The notes beneath the pieces are model-generated. The model was not told the origin of the DNA, did no database searches, and saw nothing but the letters and a program-made list of their open reading frames with translations. Source: Diplosphaera chodatii (lineage: Eukaryota; Chlorophyta; Trebouxiophyceae; Prasiolales; Stichococcaceae). Taken from it: DNA of 64,000 nt. Positions within the stretch are counted from its first letter, which is position 1; the number at the start of each line of letters is the position of its first letter. The DNA lies in assembly GCA_032358165.1 (NCBI GenBank), contig JAALGY010000044.1:372001-436000 (forward strand), written 5' to 3'. A program made the position numbers and the translations under genes. Shown here piece after piece: positions 37,201 through 51,666 of the stretch.

Positions 37201-38168
37201 CCTCCGTCGCTGTGGCCGTCTGCCACCAAGCGAGCGGCAAGGGCGGCACGCCCCACGGCCAAGGTAGGCATGCCCTCCTTCGATGCTGCTGTCAGCTGCG
37301 CTGGCTGCTGCTCCTGCTGCTGCCGCTGCTGCGCAGCGAATGCTTGCCGGCGGGATGCTGCTTCCGCCGCTGCCTGTGCCGCCTCCTGCTGGCGCACATA
37401 TGCCGGGTCGCAGAGCCGCCACAACTCGTTGGACTGCACCGTCGAGCGCAACTGCTTCGTGGCTGCTGCCAGCGCGCACCTGCAGACCACACCCAACAGG
37501 CGTGCTGACATGATCCACACACTGCACATCCGTGAGCATCACCACCTGGCTGAGGAATCACCATATGCCAAAGGCCCCCAGAATGCAATCTTCCGAGGGG
37601 GTGCAATGACGAAAGCTTGATGACGCAAGATGCCACGCACCAGTCCCGCGGGTGCAGCTGCAGCAGCACCAGGTCAACCACGTCTGGTGGCAGGTGCAGC
37701 AGGTGTGAGCGGCCATGGGTCCTGCTCGCAGCCCAAGGGCTGACGTCAGCCGCGCCTGTCACCACTCTTGCCGGCGACACCTCTGAGGGTAAGTCCTGCA
37801 CGCCGTTGGCGCCTGGGGATGCATGCTGTCGCGCTGGGAGCACACAAACAGCAGCTAGGGTGTGCAGGCTGTCTGCATCGCTGAGCTCCGCTGCCTGTTG
37901 CGATGCGGCGGTGTGGTAAGAGTCCCCACTGAGCCCCGCAAGATCGTCCAACAGCTCCTGTCAATCGACGAGAGGTTCCTTCAGATCAGCATATCTCGAG
38001 AGCGCAAGTTGCAGCAGGCCTGTAGACGTTCAAAGTGACGGGCTCGCCCGGAGCAGTGCATGATGTTTGGTTCACCTGCTGGGTAACGCCGCATGACACC
38101 GCGTCCGCAACAGGCTCCTCGGGCGATCGTCTCAGGCTGAGGCCCCACCCGGGAAACGAGAATTGCAT
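34272..38168 (-). CDS. F-box protein with a cullin-repeat-like C-terminal half
   Basis: Probable start is the ATG at 38168 (MQFSFPGWGLSLRRSPEEPV), splicing in phase 0 to an exon starting at 37957 (ELLDDLAGLSGDSYHTAASQ). The F-box reads HLLHLPPDVVDLVLLQLHPR plus DW, then crosses an intron to ALAAATKQLRSTVQSNELWR plus LC. A long Gln/Ala-rich and basic middle follows (RIRKRRHEELRQRK), then TRLYYPRSGPHGQHQ and a Gly/Ser-rich part. The second half reads FESQWQTHDKIRIALCDLW, LSWSLAYEAVAAAFTAAADG, ALWAAVLAAWQHYAEWLAAV, LAQLGRIAFRSQVAP, LCYTLRGQLQAALLPD, ALEPQILQLLLELDVPDD and GKLRRVFGLEAGAAELTLG, with TAG at 34272. In order, these resemble one cullin N-terminal repeat (LYxxAY, WxxH, LGxxLFRDxV, LxxTLLxLI). 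That assignment rests on pattern memory only. Confidence 0.65.
36041..36120. repeat. Tandem direct repeat, two 37-bp copies
   Basis: Copies at 36041-36077 and 36084-36120, period 43, differ at one base (GGGGAC/TCAAAACAAACGAT at the start). They lie in an intron of the F-box gene, right next to a donor site, and are poorer in GC than their surroundings. Confidence 0.9.
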
Positions 38169-38482
38169 GGCTCTGCCTTCACTGGCTTCTTGGCGAGTCG
38201 AAGTGAGTCAGGGTGTGCATCAGTGGTCGGACACTCAGCTGTGCAGCATAGGGAAGATACAGATCCTCTTGATCTGTTGCTTGAGACGTAGACGGAAAGT
38301 GTGGGGTGGCAGAGGGACAGCGGCGCAGCGCGACGAGGCGAGATCAAATTGCCACGTGCCTCTGGTCATGTCATCAAATGGCCGGTGCACTTGCACATTC
38401 AGCACTTGCGAACGTCATACGCCATTTGAAGCGCTGCAGCACGCTCGAGTTGATACACTATCTTCAATACGCCACGCTATAT
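38169..38482. promoter_or_regulatory. Divergent region, F-box gene and thioesterase
   Basis: 314 bp between the proposed starts. The thioesterase frame is open here as well, with another ATG at 38378, so part may be 5' coding sequence or UTR. Confidence 0.35.
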
Positions 38483-40592
38483 ATGTCCACAATAGTAGCT
38501 GGCATCACTAGACCAGCACCAGCACCAGCACCAGTCAGGCTGGGGACAGCAACACAGGCCCTCTGCGGGCTGCACACAGGGATTGCGACAGTGTTACACA
38601 GCAGAAGCCTGCAGAACAGCGCCTTTCACCGGGTCGCCAGAGCTGCAGGTCTGCACTCATTGAGCTGGCAGACGGTGCGCCAGTCGCGCCACAGCGCACA
38701 GCACAGGGCAGCCAGGGCGCCTGGCGTGCGGACTGTCGCCGTCATGGCGCAGCCCAAGTTTGGCAAGACAATAGTGCAGGAGGCCAAGGGCGTGCATGCA
38801 GCGACGGTGTTCGTCATGCATGGGCTGGGTGACTCCGGCGAGGGCCTGGCGCACATCGGACCCTCGTTGGCTCTTCCACACGTCAAGTTCATATGTGAGG
38901 GCCCATACCTGCCAACCAGCTTCCAGCCTGGCTGCCCAGCACAGTGTTGTTGAGAACTCAACCGTGCACTTCTGTGCTGCCGCTCACTGCATCTGTTGCT
39001 TTGTTGCTGTGCACGTCACCCCACTGCATTGCTGTCAAGTGCAGACCCCACGGCACCAGAGCGGGAGATCACTATGAATGGCGGCGAGCGACGCAACGGC
39101 TGGTTCGACATCTACCACCCTGGTGTGCGAAGCCCAGGGCGTGCTTGCCCGGCATGCTGTACATGCCATCATGCACACGGACGTCCATTGGGCAGCTGCC
39201 AGGATATCACCGTGGCTGGCGACGTCCTCACCTCAACCACTACCAACGCACAGATCTCATGAATGTGCGGGACGCGCCAGCGATTGGGCAGTCCATCGAT
39301 TATGTGAAGGGCTTGGTGCGGGACGAGATTGCCGCTGGCACGCCTGCGGACCGCATCGTGATTGGCGGGTTCAGTCAGGTACCTAAGTGCATAGCTGTGT
39401 CGCTGCCCATGCTTCACTATCACCTGCTGGGTCCACACCTGTTCACTTGCTGGAACCTTGGCAGACTACGGTGTGCAGTGGCGATGACTATCATACCCAG
39501 GGTACCTCTGAACACAGAGGTGTGTCACTGCAGGGGGGCCACATTGCGCTGCGCACGGCCTCATCGTTGCAGGAGCCCATTGCCGGCGCCATCGGGTTGT
39601 CCACATGGTGTGAAGCGCCAGAGCAGGTACTGTGCTCAGCTGTTTGAGCACCCTTCGCAGCATGCTGAGCCTTGTGCCTGCCAGCCACTGATGTGCCCAG
39701 GTCCGATGCATTCCTAGGTTTTGGCAAGGATGATCAGCCGCGCAGTCGCTTTAGTGCCTGTTTGCAGACGTGCAGACCATCCCTGCTGCTGCTCGCTCGT
39801 CAAAACAGTGAACGTGATCCGTGTCGGATCGTGACTCAGCTGAACGGCCATGTGCACTGCAGCCGGTGCCGGCGGCAGTGCAGCAAATGCCGGTGTTCGT
39901 GGGCCACGGCGACCTGGACCCGCTGGTCCCCGTGCAGCTGGCGCGGCAGACGGCCCAGGGCCTGAAGAAGGCCGGTGAGGCCGGTCACGCATGCTTGCTC
40001 AGCGCTGCCCCCGGCGAAGATCCGCCACCACCCCCGGTGTCTACCCCCTCCGCAGCTCCGCTGCAGTGGGACCCACTGCATTCCCTGTGCCTAGGGCACA
40101 GTCCTCTGTCACATGGCGCTCCCACATACGGCGGAAGGTGTCAACCTGTGTGTAGTGCCGCACCGGCGTACCACGAAACTCACTCATCACCACAGGGCTG
40201 CGCAACACGGAGCTGCACACGTATCCCGGGGTGGGGCACCACACCAGCCCCGCGGAGCTGCAGGACCTGCGCCGCTTCCTGCTGCGCCTGCTTCCAAAGA
40301 AGCTGCCGACCAGGCGCGTGCTCAGCTGTGTGCTGCGTGCTACAGCTACCACTCTGCAGTTGGCCGACTGCACAGGGTCTGAAAACCTGCAGCTTCGTGC
40401 CTTGTTCTGGCAGCCGCTGACATACGTTCCTTGGCGCCGCTGACATAGTGAGCAACCTTTTGCAGGGAGGAAGTAGACGCTATGTCTGTCAAGGAGCTGC
40501 GAGCATTCTTGGGCAGCCACGGCGTTTCCACCACAGGCTTCCTGGAGAAGACAGAGTTTGTGGCGGCAGCGAGACAGGTGCTACAGCGGTGA
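38483..40592 (+). CDS. Acyl-protein thioesterase with C-terminal SAP-like domain
   Basis: Serine hydrolase of the APT/lysophospholipase/carboxylesterase family, which removes palmitate from proteins or acyl groups from lysolipids. Core starts MAQPKFGKTIVQEAKGVHAA (ATG at 38744), then TVFVMHGLGDSGEGLAHIGP, PTAPEREITMNGGERRNGWF, DRIVIGGFSQ-GGHIALRTAS (nucleophile Ser, GFSQGG rebuilt across an intron), GAIGLSTWCEAPEQ, MPVFVGHGDLDPLVPVQLAR (acid Asp) and YPGVGHHTSPAELQDL (His). The triad is complete. The frame is open upstream to an ATG at 38483, adding 87 Arg/Ser/Ala-rich residues with no acidic cluster, possibly a transit peptide. A final exon adds MSVKELRAFLGSHGVSTTGF plus LEKTEFVAAARQVLQR, a SAP-like helical module absent from animal APTs. 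TGA at 40590. Confidence 0.9.
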
Positions 40593-41301
40593 CGACACCG
40601 TTGGCAGCGGCAGCAGCATCATAACTAGGGTGAAACGAGCTGTGGCAGGTTATAAGCGTTGGTGCATGCAACTGTACGTCAGCCAGGCACCAATTATCTT
40701 GAGCAGATACCGTACCGCTAACATTGGCGGCATTTACTTGAGTTGCTGGGTGCAGACAGAATGTCTTGAAACAATTGTCACAGGAAACATCGACACCGGG
40801 CGCTCGACTGTATCATGCATTGCAGCGTGACACCTACATGATCCGCAAGCCAGCTGATTGGCATGCAGTTTGCCAGGTGCTGACCAAGCTGTGGCATCAT
40901 GACTGTGCATGCATGGCGGTCATGAGCAGCTGTTAGCACGTGGTCAGAACAGCGTTGGCACGCTTTGTGTCGTCCTGCACATAGTAACAGCGATGGTAGC
41001 AGACGGACAGGGCTTCCCACTCGTGCAGTAGACCCTTGCAGAATAAGAGCAGTATTAGAACCGTGAGGGATTGGGCTCGTTAGTGCGAATGCTGGAGCAC
41101 CTGCAAGACGCACGCAGACTCGACAGACAGTCCGTTGAAGCTCTTTCGGCTGCTTGCTGCTGATCGTGATCACCATTTGGTTGGGCTGACTGCTTGCCGA
41201 AATGACCCGGTCCGCAGCGCCATTAGCCACCTGAACAAGCAAACACCTGCAGCAGCAGAGTGTGTGCGGCGTCGCTCCATCTGCCGGCCGGCTGCACAAT
41301 C
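40593..41301. other. Gap between thioesterase and choline kinase
   Basis: 709 bp of moderate GC. A minus-strand open frame (40778-41299) begins at a non-ATG codon and has no recognisable domain. The choline kinase promoter is expected here. Confidence 0.3.
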
Positions 41302-44300
41302 ATGGGGGTGGCTGAGGCGTCGACAGACGACGAGGTGGATGTCCCGCTGCTGCTGCATGACCCAAGGGCGGCACTGTTTTCGATGCTCACCAAAGTGCGC
41401 GGGTGGGAAGAGGTGAGCATAGTTATGCTGATTCGCACCGTGACCGGACAATGTATCTGCTCTTGTGCCACCAAGGCTTTAGCCGCCTCGACACAGTATG
41501 CACTGCAACGATGTCCATCAAGCGCGGGTGCGGATTCGGACATGCAGCTGCTGCAATACAGGCCACGCTGGATGACATCAAGGTGTCGCAGCTGTCGGGT
41601 GCGATGACCAACCTCATTTACCGCTGCCGCTATCAGCGCGGTGCAGAGGTGACCACTGCTTGGTGCAAGGGCATCGCATTGCCGTGCGTTCACTGGTCAA
41701 TGGTTCAGCGTCCACAGGAGCTAAGGGTCCACACAGCTGGCAGCAAATGCGCTGATCACTCATTTCTGCAGAAGCTGTTTGCGCTGGCGAGGGTGTTCGG
41801 CAACATCCCGGATGACCTGTTCTCACGGTCGTATGAGGCCATGATTTTCCGCACCGTCGCACGCGCCGGCATGGGGCCTAAGCTGCTGGTGGGTGCAGCA
41901 GCATGGCGTGGCACGTGTGCAGCAGACTGTGCATCAGGGTTGTGAATGCCCTGGATGATTGCTTGGTGTGGGCGTGCTGCATGTCAGGTCACACTTACCT
42001 CAGGGGCGCTGTTTCATTGAAGCGGCACGGCGCAGCAGATGTGGCTTGGGTTCTGCAGCACAGCGAGGCGCTCACGGAACTCACCACTGCTTGTGTGAAT
42101 GCCACAACCTGTACAGGGTCCTGAGGTGCTTGCGCTGGCCGCCAGGTGTCGTTCGGCAATGGCCGCATCGAGGAGTTCTACGTCGCCTGCAACTGCCTCA
42201 GCGCGGAGCAGATGGCGGAGGCGGACGTGGCGCGCGCGCTCGCGGCCGCGATGGCGTCCTTCCACTTCGAGTCGCTGCTGCACCTGCCGCCGCAGGAGGC
42301 CACGGAACCGCAGGCACGTCCGAAAGACAGCTCCAACCAGCGGCCGGCTTGCGCTGCCGCCAGCAGCTGTGCTGGCTTGAGATGTGTATGGATGTGCGGA
42401 ACCAAGAGATGCGTGTGTCATAATCGCAGGTGTGGTCGCGGGTGCGGGGGTGGCTGAAGTTCGCGGGCGAGCTGTACGGCCCCGGCGGCCTGTCCCGCTT
42501 CGGCCTGGACAGCACCGCAGCCCAGGTGAGCACCACTGACAGGCACACTGGAAGTGTCATACACAGTCCTCGACATGGCAGCAACAGTCCAGGGCTGTTC
42601 ACAATCTGCTGCTCTTGCGTCCAGCTGCCAATGCTTAGATGACCCAACAAGACCAAAACCAAAAGCCAGCCGTGCATCACCTCACTTGCATCGCCTTGCC
42701 AGTGGTGATTGAAAAGCTCATTCAATGCGTCCACACCTGAGTGAGCGTGGCCATCGTGCAGATCGATGCGCTGGAGGCGCGGCTGACGCGGGATCACGCC
42801 AACTGGCTGGGCTTCTGCCACAATGACCTGCAGTGCGGCAACGTCATGCTGGACGCCAGCAGCCTGGACGCGCTGCGGGGGCCAGCAACGGCGCTGGACC
42901 TCAGCACCTTTACCGTGGTGAGCGTCCGCATTACACCAAGCTGTCGGTGCATCCACATGGATGCTGGTCATCAGGGATGTAAACTTCATGGCATGTCAGG
43001 TTGCTCATCTGTCTGGCTAGTTCGTCACATGGTTTGCGCAAAAGCAGTGCACATTAGTTGTGAGCAGCATGGCCTGCTGCTTCTCCTCATGTCACGCCGT
43101 CTACCCCTGGCAGGACGAGGAGTGCGAGCCGCTGGGGCAGGCGATCGCGGAGGTGGAGGGGGGGTCGCCGCGGCGGGGGCGCAGCCCCACGCGCGCCTCG
43201 CCCTTCGGCGATTCGCCGCGCGGGCGCCGGGCACACGCGCGCCCCGACGCCGGGGCCCCGGAGCGCGCCCGCCGCCAGCGCAGCCTGGAGCAGCAGGAGG
43301 CGGACATGCGGGACGCCAAGGGCCGGGTGAGCGGCGGTGTAATTGGTGTGCGGGGCTGGCGTGCTGCATGAGAAGCCGAAGTGCCGCAGCGGGCAGTCAT
43401 GCGGCCGATGCTCACGGGCGTGCAGGCGTGGTGTGCAAGAACTGAAGCGGCATGTTGGCGTCTAGCATCACTGCGAGGTGGGGTACCCTGCGGCAGGCGT
43501 GCTCTGAGGTTCACCATTCGTTCATCGCCTGCCCTGGACAGAGCGATTCACACGGCTTGGCATGGCGGTGTAGCATCTTGCCAGTCTGTTGACCGTAATG
43601 TAGCAGCCTCGATGGGACCCACCTGCTGATGCAGTAGTCCTGCACGCTGCCTCAAGACAGTCCTAAGTCAGCGCTGAGACAGCCTCAAGACATGCAGCGG
43701 CAGCATGGCCGTTTCCCCAGCTGCTGCTGCTGCAGTATTCCTGCACAATACCTCAAGACAGCCTCCTGACAGCAGGAAGACAGCTCCCGGACATTTCTGG
43801 TATCAGCAGTGAGGATGTTGCCCCAAAGCAGCATCCTGCGTGCCTGCTTCAAGCCCTTACTAGCGGTTCAGATCACCCGACTGAGGAGGAGTACAATCTT
43901 GATAGATCATGTTATTGCGTGCAGACGCTGTTGCCGAGGAGCAGCAGCGCGGAGTGGGTGGCCGCACCTACGACGGCCATCAAGCTCATCGACTACGAGT
44001 ACTCCGGCGTCAACGCCGTCGCCTACGACATCGCCAACCACTGGTGCATACCGTGGCGGAGGCAGTAGGCTGAACACCTCGTGTACGTTTCAGACGTTTT
44101 TGCTGGTCACCTACAGTATCATGTACAATATACACACTCTGCCTGATTGTCTTGCAGGTGTGAGTATGCAGCAGACTACGACACCGCAACACCACATGTG
44201 CTGGACTTCTCGAAGATGCCATCCCCAGCACGGCAGGTGACTTCGCCTTAGGTGTTGCAATGACTGCAAACCTGCACTATCTGCATAACGTGCAGTCAGG

Positions 44301-45162
44301 GCGCAATCGAACCATCTTGTATGCTGTACTGAGGAATGGATATGCTTCATCGAATCTGGACTGGTTTCTCGCTTTCTGCAGGCAGACTTTGTGGATGCCT
44401 ATGTGGCGTCGCTGCAGTCGGTCCACAGCAGCCTGGCTGCCAAAGGCGATGCGCTTGATGTGGTGGAAAACAAAGTGTTGGCAGCACAGGTGGGCCACTT
44501 GTCTGCAGTGAGGTCGTAGGCTCTACAACGGCATGTTGATGTCCTCGACGTGTTGCCTGCATCTTGCACAGATCGACCAAGATGACCAAAGCCCCTAGTC
44601 ATTCAGTCCCACGGCTTGCAACCAACATTTCTCATCCTTGCTGGAATGCAGAAAGCAGCGGGTGTCTCGGCGGCGAAGCCGCTGCCGGCGGTGGCGGCGC
44701 GGGCGCTTGCTACAGGGCAGGGCGCGCTGGAGGCCATCTCCGCACAGCTGCAGCAAGCAGCACGCGCTTACATCCCGGTGTCGCACCTGCTCTGGGGCCT
44801 CTGGGGCCTCATCCAGGTGATTTGCAGCAAGCCCACAGGCTTTTCAAGTGCACAACATGAGGTGGGTGTGACCTCATCAATGGGAACCAGTGTAGTCGCC
44901 AACTGACAGCAGCATATGCAGCACCTGTCATGGAGTCTGCTGCAGCAGGAAGGAGGTGCCATACCTGCCAGTCCAGACTGGAGCAGTCTAGATGGGCTGA
45001 ACACAGCCCCGCAGCGCTTCAGCATAGGTGATCCAGAACGCTACATCGTTCTGCATGCAGGCCAAATCCAGCGAGATCGACTTCGACTACGAGGCATATG
45101 GGGTGCAGCGGCTCAATGAGTTTCAGCGGTTGGTGGCGGAGGCCGGACTGGCTGCGCCATAG
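41302..45162 (+). CDS. Choline/ethanolamine kinase
   Basis: ATP-dependent phosphorylation of choline or ethanolamine, the first step of the CDP-choline/CDP-ethanolamine (Kennedy) pathway. ATG at 41302 (MGVAEASTDDEVDVPLLLHD). Exons give VSQLSGAMTNLIYRCRYQ (nucleotide loop), LFSRSYEAMIFRTVARAGMG, VSFGNGRIEEFYVACNCLSA, the Brenner motif CHNDLQCGNVMLD (catalytic Asp) and IKLIDYEYSGVNAVAYDIAN, which is the choline-kinase motif with the metal-binding Asp. CEYAADYDTATPHVLDFSKM, then ADFVDAYVASLQSV, HLLWGLWGLIQ and FDYEAYGVQRLNEFQRLVAE close it, TAG at 45160. Between the Brenner motif and IDYEYSG there is a disordered Arg/Ser/Pro insert (GSPRRGRSPTRASPFGDSPR) absent from typical enzymes. Substrate preference cannot be told from sequence alone. 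Confidence 0.92.
43632..43790. repeat. Imperfect repeat in a choline kinase intron
   Basis: Two related blocks, about 43632-43690 and 43732-43790, share AGTxxTCCTGCACxxTxCC followed by CTCAAGACAG; a third CCTCAAGACA lies at 43683. They sit in the intron after the Arg/Ser insert exon. Confidence 0.6.
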
Positions 45163-45493
45163 CCTGGCAGCATGGTTCTCCGCAGAACTGGGGAGCTCCG
45201 CCCCTGAAGTCCAGGAAGTTGCGAGCTGCAACACTTGTCCAGGCACACATCGGGGTACTCATCCATTCTCAGTCACGTGCCGTCTGTCATCAGATGTACT
45301 GTCATGAGAGATGGGTGAGCTCGCTTACGCCCTGTTGATGTGTTTTCGTAGCGTCGTTGCAATTTAATTGGTGGGCCAATGACGTAAGAATCAGCAGCAT
45401 ACATGCTTGGAAGCGATGAACAGTCACAATACTGTGCGAGTCTACAGACTTCAGGCGACCCCTGTCGTATGCACTGGTACACTTGGGCAGCCC
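45163..45493. other. Convergent 3' gap, choline kinase and DEG8
   Basis: 331 bp between two stop codons facing each other. Nothing recognisable; 3' UTRs expected. Confidence 0.35.
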
Positions 45494-48831
<3,338 letters not shown>

Positions 48832-49231
48832 GGCCATTGAAGAAAGTGCTGCCTCCAACGGCTGTGGCAAGCTAGAAATATTCTAGTGGGAAAGACGTAT
48901 TGATATACAGTTGGCAAAGCAACAATTGCACCTGCATGCCCCATATGCCACGTGCACACATGCATGCACGGGTGCGTCAGCTTTTCTCCTGTTTGTCACT
49001 TGTCATTTGGCGCTTGACACTTGCAGCATCATTTATGTCCAGACATTCGTTCTCTGGAGTGCATGTGGCTGAACTCCTGATTCTTTGATCTCCACACTTG
49101 TGCGTGCTTATGACAGTCAGAGCCCTGTTAACACGGTTCACGGGCCCACTTGCGTGAACGACCTCCCTGAGAGCTGTGCAACACCCCGATCGCACTTCAA
49201 CTCAGCGCTTACAGTGCGTGCGGCTGCAAGC
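48832..49231. promoter_or_regulatory. Divergent region, DEG8 and methyltransferase
   Basis: 400 bp between facing-apart starts. The methyltransferase frame is open for its last 147 bp, so an N-terminal extension (SALTVRAAAS) from a non-ATG or spliced start cannot be excluded. Confidence 0.35.
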
Positions 49232-51239
49232 ATGACTGACAGCACCAAAGCGCACCTGTTCTCCAGTGAGCAGCAGGCAGACGCGTACAAGAAGTACCGG
49301 CCCACGTATCCGACTGAGCTGTTCCAGGCGATCTACGACTACGCCGGCCCAGCTCCCACAGACACAGCCCTGGATGTCGCCACAGGCATGCAGAGCACCT
49401 GCCGTGCGGGCATGGCGTGCCGCAGCAGCATGCGTTGTCAGACTGAACATGACGCATCCGGAGTCACCTCTCGACAAATGTATGGCAGGCAGTGGGCAAG
49501 CGGCCGAGGAGCTTGCCAAGCACTTCACACGGGTTATTGCACAGGACGCCTCTGCAGCGCAGCTTGCTGCAGCCGGCAGCCTCAGCAGGTGCGGGGCTAG
49601 TCAGCTTCTCGCTGCCAAGCATCAGCCGCATGGCTGCCATCCCAGTACGATTCAAGGATGCAGGAGCATGCCGAGACACCTCAGATGTATAAGTTTCCAC
49701 CTGTGCTGTGTTTCGCAGCGGTGTGGAGTTTCAGCAGGCGTCCGCGGAGGACACTGGTTTGCCCGACAGCAGCGTAGACCTGGTCACAACAGCGCAGGCG
49801 TTGCACTGGTGGGCCTCCATGCACTCAACCCTCACACCTTGATGACTGTCTCGTGAGTGCAGTCAAAAGGCAGCGGTCCGCTGCGTTCCCAGCGAACTGC
49901 CGTGCAACTCCGATACCAAGCTTGCCTGCTTGGCGACAGGTTCGACCTGCAGAGGTTCTATGCGGAGGCACACCGTGTGCTGCGGCCTGGCGGGGTGCTT
50001 GCGGCCTGGGGATATGACCTAATCAGACTCAACGACGAGGATGCAGACAAGTAGGCAATCTACCTCCCATGACCACGTGCACTGCAGCAAGTCTTGGGTG
50101 CATTGGTGGCCGAGGGCTGGTACTGCTGTGTGCTGCGATGATCGTGTGCACAAGGTGGTGAGGCGCTGCAGTGCCAGCGGTGCTGCGACTCATTAACAAG
50201 GTTGGTGAGGTCAGCAGTGCCTGCATCTGCAGGGTACTGCACGACTTGTATGAGGGCACTCTTGGCGAGTACTGGGACGACCGGCGGCGCCTGATTGAGA
50301 ATCACTACAAAGGTGAAATGCGTAGGCTCTCAATACTGCCGTCCAAGCCGAAGGTTGGGCTGGCACAACGCGCATGTTTTGGGGTTGAATTTGCAGCAGG
50401 GTGCGCACTTTAGGAGTGGCCAGGAACCACTCGCACGCCCTTATGGTGATCGACTTGAAAATGATTGATTGCTCTGCAGACATGGAGCCCAGCGCACCAC
50501 AGTTTGTGGACGTGCGCCGGTGGGACATGGATGTGCCCTGGCCCATCACGGTCAGCTCTCTGCTGGTGCGCCACAGCGTCGTCAGACATGCGTGTAACCT
50601 GCAGAGGATAAGCACGGCAGCCAGTTTGCTGCCAGGATTACATGTCATGATGTGGCTGCGATCCATGCGTGCACATGCTTCCAGTTTGCAGCCTATGGCC
50701 ATGTGCAAGCTATTCCTGTGTGACAATGGTGCAATTTAGTATGTTGTCTGCGTGAGCCTTCTTCTGTTGATGCGCAGGGCTCTATATCCTCGTGGTCCTC
50801 GTACAACACCTACAGAAAGCAGCACCCAAACAGGCCGGACCCGCTCATGGTGTTTCATGGTGGGCTGCTTGATGCATCGAACGCCCAAAATTTGATACAC
50901 TTGGCGCTCTCCATTTGACTTCGCAGCCTCACCAGTCGATGTTCCAGATTCACAACGGCGAAGAGTTCCGACCTGGCTGACTGCCGTTGCAGGCCACCTA
51001 AAAGAGGCGCTGGAATTTGAGGGCACCTCCGGCCACAGCTTCGAGCTTGAGGACGCTGTGTATCCGGTGAGTTGGGTGGCGTACCACAACGCATGAACCC
51101 ACAGCTGACAAGGCTGCACTGCTGGACTGCTACACATGCACCAGGGTGCATCCTGCATTCCAAGTCATCACCATCTTTGAGGACGGAGTTCCATTTTTCG
51201 CAGGTGTTCATGATTTTGGCAAGGAAGCCACGGCAGTAG
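49232..51239 (+). CDS. SAM-dependent methyltransferase (UbiE/Tmt1-like, type 11)
   Basis: ATG at 49232 gives MTDSTKAHLFSSEQQADAYK then KYRPTYPTELFQAIYDYAG, the usual start of this family. Motif I is LDVAT-GSGQAAEELAKHF, rebuilt across intron 49386-49488, whose donor is CAG|GCATGC (GC-AG). Next: VIAQDASAAQLAAAG, VEFQQASAEDTGLPDSSVDL with TTAQALHW, FDLQRFYAEAHRVLRPGGVL and AAWGYDLIRLNDEDADK. C-terminal exons read LHDLYEGTLGEYWDDRRRLI, PQFVDVRRWDMDVPWPITVS, SISSWSSYNTYRKQHPNRPD and ALEFEGTSGHSFELEDAVYP. The last exon is VFMILARKPRQ, after a TTTTTCGCAG acceptor, TAG at 51237. Yeast relatives methylate small acids such as trans-aconitate; the substrate here is unknown. Confidence 0.88.
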
Positions 51240-51666
51240 GATTCGGCAGCGATTAGCAACAGCCACACCAGGCGACCTGGAGAAAGCGACCTTTACTTGT
51301 GTGTAGTTGCATGTACACCAGTGTACCAAAGCAGGTTGCAATGACCACAGACTTCGCGCAACTGCACTCAAGCAGCACGGGTGGAACGGTCTGCTGATAT
51401 TTCAAGTTGCTGGCTCTTATCAAAAGGGGGGACTCCGCCCTTCAGCAGCGAAAGGGCAACCATTCAATTGCCTGCATGACAGCTCATAATGGTAGGTCAG
51501 TCAGGACCTCACGCGTTCATGGTAGCACACCAGCGCGACCTCGATTGTAAGGACGGACAATGCTCGCTGCAATAGCGATCATGAGCGTTGTTGATGTCCT
51601 GCTGCGTAAGCCGCTGGACTTCATGTGTCAGTGACCATACGAACCCAGTCGGTGAGCTCGGCACAC
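51240..51666. other. Gap between methyltransferase and BRCT gene
   Basis: 427 bp. No coding exon recognised; the true 5' end of the BRCT gene may lie here if an upstream exon exists. Confidence 0.3.

Noticed and set aside
40778..41299. 173-codon minus-strand ORF between thioesterase and choline kinase
   Set aside because: Non-ATG start, no domain, overlaps only intergenic sequence; open by chance at this GC content.
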